Source: JACKCD01 sp041390905
GTDB taxonomy: Bacteria > Chloroflexota > Anaerolineae > Promineifilales > Promineifilaceae
Direction of reading: 5' to 3'
DNA: 64,000 nucleotides
Assembly (NCBI GenBank): GCA_041390905.1
Contig: JAWKPA010000015.1
Location: forward strand, 372,001 to 436,000
The position numbers and the translations under genes are program-made. This document shows positions 7,782 to 15,678 of the stretch, in pieces (positions within the stretch are counted from its first letter, which is position 1; each line of letters opens with the position of its first letter). The notes below the pieces were generated by a model that saw only the letters and a program-made list of their open reading frames with translations, was not told the DNA's origin and did not search any database.

Positions 7782-8174
7782 TTAGCGATTGTCTTTGTGC
7801 TGCAAGAGCTGCCGCAGTTGGTCAACCTTTTGGCTCAACGTTTCAATTCTGGCCGACAGCTCATCAATTTCTGTTTTGGTGGGCACGCTCAGACGATGCA
7901 GCACAAACTCTACCTGCCGTTCCAGCAAAAACAGGGGGCCAAGGCGGGCAAAACGGCGCTGCTGCTCATGAATTTCGGCCAGCAAAGAACGGCCGTCTTT
8001 TTCCCCCAACTCCCCACGCTGCACCAGCCGCCGCACAAACGCCTCCGCCTCATCCTGTGCCAGCCCCACCGCGCCAGCCCCGGCCAGCACCACCCGCCGC
8101 ACCAGTGATTGCCACGTCGTTTCGCTCGGCTCCACGTCCTCTTCTTCAATCTCAATTTCAAATTTCTCAGCCAC
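7782..8174 (-). CDS. Phasin-like polyester granule-associated protein
   Basis: The 130-residue helical protein fits the poly(hydroxyalkanoate) granule-associated (phasin, PF05597-like) pattern. It has an acidic N-terminus, the short apolar stretch VVLAGAGAVGLAQDEAEAF, RRLVQRGELGEKDG, and a C-terminal coiled coil from about residue 88 (PTKTEIDELSARIETLSQK). Such proteins coat PHA granules. The start is GTG at 8174. It is co-oriented with and 14 bp upstream of phaR, whose C-terminus shares its fold. This is the standard autoregulated pair, though granule formation by this organism is inferred. Confidence 0.75.
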   Translation of the reverse strand: MAEKFEIEIEEEDVEPSETTWQSLVRRVVLAGAGAVGLAQDEAEAFVRRLVQRGELGEKDGRSLLAEIHEQQRRFARLGPLFLLERQVEFVLHRLSVPTKTEIDELSARIETLSQKVDQLRQLLQHKDNR

Positions 8175-8533
8175 GCTAGTTACCTTTACCTAATAATTTT
8201 GAATCTTCGTCAAATAGTGTCCGGCATAGATTTTGTTTGGTAACAAGTAGCAGGTTGCAAGGTACAAGTTACCTTTGCCAACAGCCACCTGCCACTTGCT
8301 ACCGCCATCAAGCACACTATTCAGCCATGCGCCACAATCCATGACGCATTGCATCATTAAGTAATTTAGCATTCTGCCGCAGTGAAGTCAACGGAAAAAT
8401 GGGTATAATGTGGGCAAATGACAGTACATACTTAAAACGGCAGCACACCACCACGAATGAAAATCAAGGATTGCACAGATTCATACGTGTTCTTTTGTGT
8501 TCTTCCGTGTCCTATTTCCAGAGGAGGCACCGC
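8175..8533. other. Divergent intergenic region with an inverted repeat
   Basis: This 359-bp gap separates the divergent phasin and repeat-protein genes. It holds an inverted repeat, GGTAACAAGTAGCAGGT at 8239-8255 and ACCTGCCACTTGCTACC at 8287-8303 (two mismatches), and a TATAAT at 8404-8409 without a convincing -35. Words such as GTGTTCTTTTGTGTTC near 8488-8510 are typical of degenerate dispersed repeats. A 60-codon open frame on the minus strand (8190-8372) is not credible as a gene. Confidence 0.5.
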
Positions 8534-9565
8534 ATGGGGCAGGAAAATCGTTTGTTAACCGCAGCAGAAGCGGCGGCGTTGACCAGATTGGCAGAGATGG
8601 ATGAGGGATTAAACGGCCGTCGCGCCCAAGCACTGCTTGCTATAGACATCGGCCATACCCAGGCCGAAGCCGCCGCTGGTGCTGGCTTGACCAAAGGGCA
8701 GCTTGGCTACATCCTGCGCAAGTTCCGCGAAGAGCGGCTGGCTGTCTTTCCCGACATCGCCCCGGCAGCCGCAGAACCCACGCCCGAAGAGCCGCCGGCC
8801 GCCCAGCCAGAGCCAGAGGCTAAAGCGCAGCCGGGCCAGCTTCAGGCACTGCTGGCTGAACTGGACAAGATGGTGGACGAACTACGGCAAACCTTTCCCA
8901 GTAGTGGTCAGGCCGCCTATTCGCCGCAAAATATGCTTAAGCTGGTGCGCGAAAACATTGAGCGGCTGGCTCCCGATGCCCAACTGACTATTCTGAAAAA
9001 CCTACAAGGAATGAGCGTCAAGGATTTGCTTAACAAGGACACCTGGCGCGGCATTGCCTATATGATCACCTATTCGGCACAGTTCCAGGCGGAGCAAACG
9101 CGGGAACGTTTGAATGCCCAACTGCCGGAGCCGCTGCGCCCGGATAACGTACTCAACTTTTTCCGGCAAAATCTGGAAAAGGTGACACCTGAGATTGTGC
9201 AGACGGTGCTGGGGTCGCTGGAAAACACGCGCAAGGAAGATTTGCTCGACCCGGACACGTGGAAGGGGATCGCCTATATGTTGAGCTATTCGGCGCAGCA
9301 TCAGGCGGAGCAGACGCGGGAAAAACTAAACGCCCAACTGCCGGAGCCGTTTAAGCCGGACACGGTGCTGGGGTTTATGCGCTCGGCGCTGGAGCGGGTG
9401 ACGCCAGATGTTGCCAAAGGTATTTTGCAGACGCTGGAAAACACAAACAAGGAAGATTTGCTTGACCCCGATACGTGGAAGGGGATTTGGTACATGCTCA
9501 ACTATTCGCTGCAATTTCAGGCGGAGCAATTTAAGCAGCGGGTGATGGGGGAGGCGAAGGAGTAA
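8534..9565 (+). CDS. HTH-like N-terminus plus three tandem ~72-residue repeats, unknown function
   Basis: The 343-residue protein is not one I recognise by name. Residues 1-75 form a helix-turn-helix-like region (TRLAEMDEGLNGRRAQALLA, then a TQAEAAAGAGLTKGQLGYIL turn) like those before winged or transposase-type HTH domains. After a Pro/Glu/Ala linker come three tandem units. Each has the form V..F.R..LE.VTP......L..L......DLLDPDTWKGI.YML.YS.QFQAEQ, and they are separated by LNAQLPEPxxPD. The third is truncated at QRVMGEAKE. The ATG at 8534 follows GAGGAGG. The stop shares its last base with the SCP2-like gene start. Context (phaR, phasin, SCP2) suggests a granule- or lipid-related regulator. 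Confidence 0.6.
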   Translation: MGQENRLLTAAEAAALTRLAEMDEGLNGRRAQALLAIDIGHTQAEAAAGAGLTKGQLGYILRKFREERLAVFPDIAPAAAEPTPEEPPAAQPEPEAKAQPGQLQALLAELDKMVDELRQTFPSSGQAAYSPQNMLKLVRENIERLAPDAQLTILKNLQGMSVKDLLNKDTWRGIAYMITYSAQFQAEQTRERLNAQLPEPLRPDNVLNFFRQNLEKVTPEIVQTVLGSLENTRKEDLLDPDTWKGIAYMLSYSAQHQAEQTREKLNAQLPEPFKPDTVLGFMRSALERVTPDVAKGILQTLENTNKEDLLDPDTWKGIWYMLNYSLQFQAEQFKQRVMGEAKE

Positions 9566-9948
9566 TGGCTGTTTTTAGCAGTAATACGCAGCTTTATGTG
9601 GTGATGCAGCAGCTTGTGGCGCGGATTGAGGCGGAGTATCCGCAGGCGACGGAGGCGATGTTGAAGTCGAAGCTGGTGATTCGGTTTAATTGCCAGGAAC
9701 CGGCGGGGGAGATAACGATTGATGGAAGTAAACGGCCGTTAGCCATCCACTATGGCCCCACCGCTGTCAAACCCGAACTCGACATCACCCTCCCCAGCGA
9801 TACCCTGCACCAAATCCTGCTGGGCAATCTCAATCTGGCGAAAGCATTGGGTAGCAAACAAGTGCAGCCCAAAGGCCCCGTCTGGAAAGTCATGAGCCTG
9901 GCTCCCCTTTTTGATCAGGCGCAAAAAATCTACCCACAGTTGCTTTAG
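9565..9948 (+). CDS. SCP2 sterol-carrier-like domain protein
   Basis: The 127-residue protein fits the SCP-2 lipid-binding domain. It has a helix rich in EAEYPQATEAML, strands SKLVIRFNCQEPAGEITIDG, and the typical PELDITLPSDTLHQILLGNL and NLAKALGSKQVQPKGPVWKV region. Such domains bind acyl-CoA or sterol-like lipids in the cytoplasm. The start ATG overlaps the preceding TAA (TAATG), so it is co-translated with the repeat protein upstream. Base composition flips from G-rich to C-rich on the coding strand exactly at the AACGGCCGTT at 9731. Confidence 0.75.
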   Translation: MAVFSSNTQLYVVMQQLVARIEAEYPQATEAMLKSKLVIRFNCQEPAGEITIDGSKRPLAIHYGPTAVKPELDITLPSDTLHQILLGNLNLAKALGSKQVQPKGPVWKVMSLAPLFDQAQKIYPQLL

Positions 9949-9953
9949 TTTTA

Positions 9954-10022
9954 GGATTGGGGATTGGAGATTGAAGATTTTGAACCTTCACCAATCTCCA
10001 ATCTCCAATCCCCAATCTCCCC
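9954..10022. repeat. GGAGATTGG-type hairpin repeat (copy 1)
   Basis: Tandem GGGGATTGG/GGAGATTG words run into a loop containing TTGAACCTTCAC and then the complementary CAATCTCCAATCTCC words. It starts 6 bp after a stop codon. The loop matches (in reverse complement) the TGAAGGTTTACAA and CAAGGTTTGCAA loops of copies at 15501 and 34214. Confidence 0.8.
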
Positions 10023-10029
10023 TTTATCC

Positions 10030-11202
10030 CTACCGCCCCGACACAACCAGCGATAAATACCGTTCGCCATCGGGCGTTGAGAAGCGCAGCAGGGTATTAG
10101 CTTCGTTGTCGGCCACCAGCCAGACCAGCCACCCTTCCGCCTCGCCGCCGGGGAACAGTTCAAACCGCATCTCTGGCTCCGGGTCTACCACCGACGGTTG
10201 GGCGACGGTGCTGCCGACAATGGTAAAGAGGTCGTCGGTGGTATAGTGTGGCCCTTCAACCAGCCCAATGTAGCGCAGCCACAGTTTGACGGCGAGATAG
10301 CTGTGGCCGGCCGGAGGTGGGTCGTTAAATTGGTTGGCATCATAAACTAGCTGCCAGGCATCGTCGCCCGTTACTACCTCGGCCACGCGAGCTTGCCAAT
10401 CATCGCTTGTGACCATTTGGCCGAAGGGCGCAGGGTCGTTTGGGGTAATGCCAACGGCCGTTTTTTCCACCCCCGTTAACGCTTCCGGCACAGCAATCGC
10501 CGCTCCCGGCGACAGTGCCACATAGAGATAGCCCGCCTCATAGTCGCTCCAGTCATCCAGCATCAGCATCAAATTTCCTTCGTCGCGCTGGATACGGTAC
10601 GCTTCCCAGCCAATGCTCTCGCTGTTGCCCGGCAAATAGGTGTCAAGCTGTGGGTCTGGCTCCACCACATCACTGTCAAAGCTGTAGTGGGTTTTCAGGG
10701 CGTTGCCGGTGACGTGCAGCCCCAAACTTTGCTCATCTGGGTCGCTACTGTTGTTTTTCACCCACAGCTTCAGCAGCAGATATTCCTCGCCGGTGGGCGG
10801 TGGCTGGTTGTTGCTGTTGGCGGCGCGAATTTGCTCCCAGGCCGCTTCCCCGCGCAGTTGTTCCAGCACCACCACTTCCCAATCGTTGCGGGTGATGAGT
10901 TCGGTGGTGGCGGGCAGCGGGTTGCGACGGCTGCTGCCGGGTTCGAGTTCGGCGGCGGGGCGGGAAACGGCCGTTGCGGCGGCATAGGCGGTGGCAAGGG
11001 AGGGAGGAACGGCCGTTTCATCCCCAATCAACGCCCCAACATCCACCCCCAAACGGCTCTCCACCGTTGTCACCAGCGGCGCGTCGGCCAATTGGGCTGC
11101 CTGGCACCCAGCCAACAGCAGGCAGCAGAAGATTAGGTGGCAAACAGGACGCGGACAAATGCGGACAAACACGGATGAATTGGCTAAATTTTTGCTTTTC
11201 AT
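10030..11202 (-). CDS. Lipoprotein with two DUF4352-like domains
   Basis: From the ATG at 11202 the product has 390 residues with a signal ending in the lipobox LLAGC (about residues 24-28), so it is anchored outside the membrane. Two similar beta domains follow, at about residues 95-225 and 250-390. Each has a NDW...V.E...G..AW..I..AN..N.PPP.G..YL..KLW sequence and a later W-rich strand. This resembles the DUF4352/TelA-like extracellular immunoglobulin-like fold. An alternative start at 11217 directly touches the upstream TAG. The N-terminal FVRICPRP segment is written by a GGACAAATGCGGACAAA-type repeat word. Confidence 0.65.
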   Translation of the reverse strand: MKSKNLANSSVFVRICPRPVCHLIFCCLLLAGCQAAQLADAPLVTTVESRLGVDVGALIGDETAVPPSLATAYAAATAVSRPAAELEPGSSRRNPLPATTELITRNDWEVVVLEQLRGEAAWEQIRAANSNNQPPPTGEEYLLLKLWVKNNSSDPDEQSLGLHVTGNALKTHYSFDSDVVEPDPQLDTYLPGNSESIGWEAYRIQRDEGNLMLMLDDWSDYEAGYLYVALSPGAAIAVPEALTGVEKTAVGITPNDPAPFGQMVTSDDWQARVAEVVTGDDAWQLVYDANQFNDPPPAGHSYLAVKLWLRYIGLVEGPHYTTDDLFTIVGSTVAQPSVVDPEPEMRFELFPGGEAEGWLVWLVADNEANTLLRFSTPDGERYLSLVVSGR

Positions 11203-11217
11203 GCGTGTGTCATCCAT

Positions 11218-11907
11218 CTACGGCACACAAATAATCTCTGCAATGCGAATTGTGTAATTAGCATCCAAATTGTTCATGGCCTTGAGCGTGTCGTGGTTGG
11301 TGCCAAAGCGGCGGGCAATGCTGTAGGCGGTGTCTCCCTCACCCACGGCGTAGGGGCGGCTGCCGGGGCAGTAAGCGGGGTTGCCAATGGGTAACTGAAT
11401 GACGTTGCCGGCCACAATGTCCTCGGCCGATATGTTGAAGCGTGCCATCAGGGCAATGGAGGTGTCCATCCGTGAGGATGAGATACTGTAGAGGGTGTCG
11501 CTGCCCTGCACGGTGTAGCCGATAAAAATAATGGGGTCAGTGGATGTGGCGGGTTGGGTGAACGTTTGGAGGACGGGGGTGCTGGTGGGAGGAACGGCCG
11601 TTGCCTGCTGCTCGGCCAGTTGCTCTGTCTGCTGGGCTTGCTCCGGGGGTGTTGTTGCCTGTACTGGTTGCGTTTGCGGCAGCGTTAGCACCGTTTGAAT
11701 ATTGGTGTCACCCCCAACCAGGGTAACACGCTGCGCCGGGTCGCCTGTAATTTGCAGCAGCACGCCATCAATTTCGACAGGCTCTGTTTGCGTCGTCGTG
11801 GTTTCTTCACTGGTTCCCCGTCTAAAAAACAGCGATCCGGCAACCGCCATCAGAATAGCCACCAACATTACCAGCATCACCATTCGCACATTTGATTGTG
11901 ACAACAT
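11218..11907 (-). CDS. Membrane-anchored protein with two LysM domains
   Basis: The 229-residue protein has one N-terminal membrane segment (MVMLVMLVAILMAVAGSLFF), a Thr/Gln/Pro-rich extracellular linker, and two LysM modules. The first is GYTVQGSDTLYSISSSRMDT with FNISAEDIVAGNVIQLP. The second is PYAVGEGDTAYSIARRFGTN with NNLDANYTIRIAEIICVP. LysM modules bind peptidoglycan or chitin-like glycans. The stop codon TAG is directly followed by the first possible ATG of the lipoprotein gene, so both are probably one envelope operon. Confidence 0.8.
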   Translation of the reverse strand: MLSQSNVRMVMLVMLVAILMAVAGSLFFRRGTSEETTTTQTEPVEIDGVLLQITGDPAQRVTLVGGDTNIQTVLTLPQTQPVQATTPPEQAQQTEQLAEQQATAVPPTSTPVLQTFTQPATSTDPIIFIGYTVQGSDTLYSISSSRMDTSIALMARFNISAEDIVAGNVIQLPIGNPAYCPGSRPYAVGEGDTAYSIARRFGTNHDTLKAMNNLDANYTIRIAEIICVP

Positions 11908-12110
11908 CGCACTTTCTTCCCTACCGGTGGCTATTTGGCTGCACGCCGAATATGCACCTAATCAATCATGTTTCTCTTGCCCGGCGCAGCGACCAAACTA
12001 GCTGCCGGGAATGGTTGATTTATGTTACACTTGTCATAAGATAATAGCAAGTAGCGGTATCTGCTGGTGTGGGGGTGTTTACCGCAAAGCTAGATCAAAA
12101 GGAGTAGCAA

Positions 12111-13265
12111 ATGATACTTAAACGGGAAGCACTTGAGGAGCGAGAGCGGCAAATGATGGCTCCCTATGGGCTGAAAAGTGCTGACTCAAAAGGCCGCATG
12201 TATCCAGAACGCGAATCGGCGACGCGGACGGCGTTTGAACGGGATCGAGATCGCATTTTGCATACGACAGCGTTTCGGCGGTTGGAGTACAAGACGCAGG
12301 TTTTTGTATTTTATGAGGGGGATCATTATCGGACGCGGTTGACCCATACGCTGGAGGTGTCGCAAATCGGCCGGTCGCTGGCGCGGAATCTGGGCGGTAA
12401 CCAAGAGCTGACGGAGGCGATTTGTCTGGCACATGATTTGGGTCATCCGCCGTTTGGTCATGCGGGTGAATATGCGCTCAATACGCTGATGGCTGAGTAT
12501 GGTGGCTTTAATCACAACACTCAAAGCTATCGTATTGTCTCCAGGCTTGAGGATCGGTATCCTGATTTTGCCGGGTTGAACCTGACGTATGAAACGCGGG
12601 AGGGGATGATCAAGCATGAGACGGATTATGACCAAAGTGATGCCAGTGAGTATGAACCACACAAGCGGGCATCGCTGGAAGCACAAATTGCCAATTTGGC
12701 GGATGAAATTGCTTATAATGCCCATGATTTGGATGATGGGCTGCGGGCGGGGTTGTTTCAGCCGGAGGATTTGGATGTGTTGGATCTGTGGGGTGAGTTG
12801 AAGGAAACGGTGGGGTGGCAAAACGGCCGTTCTTTTACCCACCTCATCCGCCACGAAATTATCCGCGAAATTATCGGCCGTTCCATCCAGGACGTGCTGC
12901 ACCACACCAACGCCAACCTGGAACAAAACCAGATTGACTCCCCGGAAAAACTGCAAAACCATAGTAGCAATGTTGTCGGCTATTCCCCCGAATTTGGTCC
13001 CAAAGTTCGCGCCCTCAAAAAATTCCTTTATGAAAACATGTACCGCCATTACCGGTTGGTGCGAATGCAAATGAAGGCCGAACGGTTTATCTCCGAACTA
13101 TTTAACGCCTACTACAAAGAACCCAAAATGCTCCCCAGCGAGACGCAGAAACAGCTTGAACGCAGTTCGCTGCCTCGCGTTGTTACGGACTATATTGCCG
13201 GTATGACCGACCGCTATGCGCTGGATGAATGGGAAAAGTTGTTTAACCCCTATAACCGCGCCTAA
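12111..13265 (+). CDS. dgt: Deoxyguanosinetriphosphate triphosphohydrolase-like protein
   Basis: The 384-residue HD-domain protein has the dGTPase arrangement. RDRILHTTAFRRLEYKTQVF is followed by His in THTLEVSQIGRSLAR, the HD pair in AICLAHDLGHPPFGHAGE, and the distal Asp in DEIAYNAHDLDDGL. These enzymes hydrolyse dNTPs to deoxynucleoside and triphosphate and help control nucleotide pools. The length fits the shorter, non-enterobacterial class. The ATG follows AAGGAG at 12099-12104. Coding-strand composition switches from G-rich to C-rich at the AACGGCCGTT at 12822 in mid-gene. Confidence 0.9.
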   Translation: MILKREALEERERQMMAPYGLKSADSKGRMYPERESATRTAFERDRDRILHTTAFRRLEYKTQVFVFYEGDHYRTRLTHTLEVSQIGRSLARNLGGNQELTEAICLAHDLGHPPFGHAGEYALNTLMAEYGGFNHNTQSYRIVSRLEDRYPDFAGLNLTYETREGMIKHETDYDQSDASEYEPHKRASLEAQIANLADEIAYNAHDLDDGLRAGLFQPEDLDVLDLWGELKETVGWQNGRSFTHLIRHEIIREIIGRSIQDVLHHTNANLEQNQIDSPEKLQNHSSNVVGYSPEFGPKVRALKKFLYENMYRHYRLVRMQMKAERFISELFNAYYKEPKMLPSETQKQLERSSLPRVVTDYIAGMTDRYALDEWEKLFNPYNRA

Positions 13266-13269
13266 ACAA

Positions 13270-13302
13270 AACGGGACTGCCCATCAATTGGGCAGCCCCG
13301 TT
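13270..13302. terminator. Terminator between convergent genes
   Basis: AACGGGaCTGCCCA, loop TCAAT, TGGGCAGcCCCGTT forms a long stem 5 bp after the dgt stop. It lacks a long T run but is suited to both directions. Confidence 0.6.
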
Positions 13303-13341
13303 AAATAAAGGCTATTCTTTGCTTCCCACAACCACACCGCG

Positions 13342-14379
13342 CTAATAATTCATTAGCTCATCTACACGCCCTTCGATATCCGGCTCGTCAAAATCTCCTT
13401 CCTTAGCCCAGGCCGAAAGTTCAATGGTAAAGCGGTCAAAGTAGCTTTGTGGTGGCAGCACGTTGTCATCACCGTAATCAAGCTCGGTAATTTCCGCGTT
13501 GATGATAAGCGTGGCTGTTTCCAAAACGATGGTTTCATTTTCCCGCGCCAAAACGGGTTCGCCTTTTGGTGCCAGCTTGGCTTTGATGGCATCGTCAAAA
13601 AAGGCGTGGTCGCTCATGATCACCTTGGTGATGGTACGAATGTCGTTTTTGTCAAAGAGCCACACTTCAATGGCGGTTACGTTTTTGGGCGAGTCGGTGC
13701 CGATTGATTCGGAGATGCCCACACCACATTCCCCTAAAAAGTCGCCGCGTGCATTTTCAATGCTAAACGAATCGTCGTAGGTGTCGTGTCCACGACCATA
13801 GCTGGTGCGGAAGCGGGCAATGGGAACGGCCGTTACCTCCGTATTTCCCGCCGCCACCGGGGCTGCCTCTGGCACTTCAGCATAAGACGGCCCAACGCTG
13901 GCTGAACTTGCCATTATTTCACTGCGCCGGTTAAAGACATAGAGAATGGCACCAACCAAGACAAGCAGTAACAAAATGAGCAGGAACGGGGCAATGGATG
14001 TGCCACCACCGCTTTCCTCTGTTGCTGCTGCCGAGGTGTCAACACCGGTGCAGCCCTGCCCATTGACAATTTGGGCAACGGCCGTTAACCGTGCCGATTC
14101 GGCCGCATCTGTCGTGGCTGCTGCCAGCGCACAGGCCGTTACATCGCCACCCCAGCCGGATAGTGCCGTTTGCACCTTGCCCTGGTCACGGTCAAAGGCA
14201 TACAGCTCGGAAACCATCCGCACATAGGCTTGTTTGTCGGCATCTACAAGATTGCCAACACGTGCGCCCGTATACTGCACGGGCCACAGCCACCAACCCA
14301 ACACAACAAGACCGAAAAATACACCTACAATAAAGGCGATAACGGCCGTTAATCCTGGTTTTTGCTCTACAAAATCCAT
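13342..14379 (-). CDS. Two-pass membrane protein of unknown function
   Basis: The 345-residue protein has a first membrane segment (about residues 11-31, AVIAFIVGVFFGLVVLGWWL), a roughly 90-residue extracytoplasmic part with two Cys, a second segment at about 128-147 (FLLILLLLVLVGAILYVFNR), and then a cytosolic part of about 195 residues. The latter contains DTYDDSFSIENARGDFLGEC and IEVWLFDKNDIRTITKVIMS, a beta-rich domain I have met only in Chloroflexota hypothetical proteins. No function is assigned. It is convergent with dgt and divergent from argF. Confidence 0.7.
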   Translation of the reverse strand: MDFVEQKPGLTAVIAFIVGVFFGLVVLGWWLWPVQYTGARVGNLVDADKQAYVRMVSELYAFDRDQGKVQTALSGWGGDVTACALAAATTDAAESARLTAVAQIVNGQGCTGVDTSAAATEESGGGTSIAPFLLILLLLVLVGAILYVFNRRSEIMASSASVGPSYAEVPEAAPVAAGNTEVTAVPIARFRTSYGRGHDTYDDSFSIENARGDFLGECGVGISESIGTDSPKNVTAIEVWLFDKNDIRTITKVIMSDHAFFDDAIKAKLAPKGEPVLARENETIVLETATLIINAEITELDYGDDNVLPPQSYFDRFTIELSAWAKEGDFDEPDIEGRVDELMNY

Positions 14380-14520
14380 TTGTCACCTACCTTAATTTGC
14401 CCGTTGCGGGACGAGACCCAAGTGACATCCCCAATAAATTCCCGCCTACTATAACCTAAAAAACGTCGCAAGCAAAGATTATGTCGAATGATGTTGTTGC
14501 TTTCCCTGCATTTTCCGCTG

Positions 14521-14529
14521 TGGTATACT
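14521..14529 (+). promoter_or_regulatory. Extended -10 element upstream of argF
   Basis: TGG-TATACT fits the extended -10 pattern (TGnTATAAT) and lies 33 bp before the argF start; no good -35 is visible. Confidence 0.35.
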
Positions 14530-14562
14530 GTTCGTCAAATAATGATGCGGAGTGAATAGATT

Positions 14563-15492
14563 TTGAAACACTTTCTTAGCATAGCAGATTTGTCCCCAGC
14601 CGAGCTGCAAGACCTGCTCTCATTGGCAGATAGACTAAAAAAAGAGTGGAAAGCGGGCGGTAACGCCCCGATTTTAAAGGGCAAAAGCCTAGCCTTGCTT
14701 TTCCAAAAACCCTCTCTGCGCACCCGCGTTTCTTTTGAAATGGGCATGGTGCATCTAGGCGGCTATGCCTTTTACCTGGGGCCTTCCGAGGTCAAAATGG
14801 GGGGGCGTGAAAGCGTGGCCGATGTGGCGCGGGTGCTGTCAGGCTATGTAGATGGCATTATGGCGCGGGTGTTCGACCATGACCACATTTTGGGGTTGGC
14901 ACAGCACGCTTCTGTCCCCGTTATCAACGGTCTGAGTGACTACAACCACCCGGCGCAGGCACTGGCCGACATGCTGACGATTTGGGAGCATAAGGGTTCG
15001 TTTGAGGGGCTGAAAATGGCCTATGTGGGTGATGGCAACAACGTGACCCGCTCGCTGCTCTTTGGTGCCATGAAGCTGGGCATGAAATTCCACATCGCGT
15101 CACCTGCTGGCTACATGCTCAATGAGGATGACTTGGAGCTGGCTGATTCATTCCGCACGGGTTCGGCCTCATTTGAACTGTTTGAAGATCCGCTGGCGGC
15201 GGTGGCGGATGTGGATGTGATTTATACGGATGTGTGGACGAGTATGGGGCAGGAGGCAGAAACGGCCGTTCGTCTGCAAGTCTTCCCACCTTACCAAATC
15301 AACCAGAAGCTTGTTTCCCGCGCCAAAAGCGACTGCATCGTCATGCACTGCCTGCCCGCCCATCGCGGCGAAGAAATTACCGACGAGGTAGCCGATGGCC
15401 CCAACTCCGTGCTGTTCCCACAGGCCGAAAACCGAATGCACGCACAAAAAGCCATCCTGGTGCGCCTGTTAGCACCCGATTACGCTGGTTAG
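14563..15492 (+). CDS. argF: Ornithine carbamoyltransferase
   Basis: The 309-residue enzyme joins carbamoyl phosphate and ornithine to citrulline in arginine synthesis. Visible motifs are the carbamoyl-phosphate loop QKPSLRTRVSFE, the region HPAQALADMLT (consensus HPxQ), DVWTSMGQE, and the ornithine-site HCLPAHRGEEI. The start is TTG at 14563 with GGAG at 14549-14552; no ATG gives a better fit. The length is standard. No other arg gene is adjacent. The AACGGCCGTT at 15261 encodes part of an ETAV peptide and marks a change from G-rich to C-rich coding sequence. Confidence 0.95.
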   Translation: MKHFLSIADLSPAELQDLLSLADRLKKEWKAGGNAPILKGKSLALLFQKPSLRTRVSFEMGMVHLGGYAFYLGPSEVKMGGRESVADVARVLSGYVDGIMARVFDHDHILGLAQHASVPVINGLSDYNHPAQALADMLTIWEHKGSFEGLKMAYVGDGNNVTRSLLFGAMKLGMKFHIASPAGYMLNEDDLELADSFRTGSASFELFEDPLAAVADVDVIYTDVWTSMGQEAETAVRLQVFPPYQINQKLVSRAKSDCIVMHCLPAHRGEEITDEVADGPNSVLFPQAENRMHAQKAILVRLLAPDYAG

Positions 15493-15500
15493 TAGGCAGA

Positions 15501-15560
15501 GATCGGAGATTGGCGATTGGAGATTAGTGAAGGTTTACAATTCCCAATCTCCAATCCCTC
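15501..15560. repeat. GGAGATTGG-type hairpin repeat (copy 2)
   Basis: Starts 9 bp after the argF stop: GGAGATTGGCGATTGG words, loop AGTGAAGGTTTACAA, then CCCAATCTCCAATCCC. The loop core AAGGTT is shared with copies at 9954 and 34214. Confidence 0.8.
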
Positions 15561-15678
15561 ATTCACTCATAAAGATTAAGAATTGATGCTAAAGGCAGCC
15601 AAAGAATACCCCAGGCTGCGGGACATTTGTTACCATATGGTTTGTCTAATCAATCCTGCTTAAACTCGGAGATTTTTG

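Noticed and set aside
8190..8372. 60-codon minus-strand open frame in the phasin upstream region
   Set aside because: No ribosome site and the sequence is an inverted repeat; Leu/Tyr-rich translation reflects the repeat.
12186..13070. Long minus-strand open frame (294 codons) opposite dgt
   Set aside because: It is a shadow: the plus strand encodes a full dGTPase with all HD residues, and the antisense translation has no recognisable pattern.
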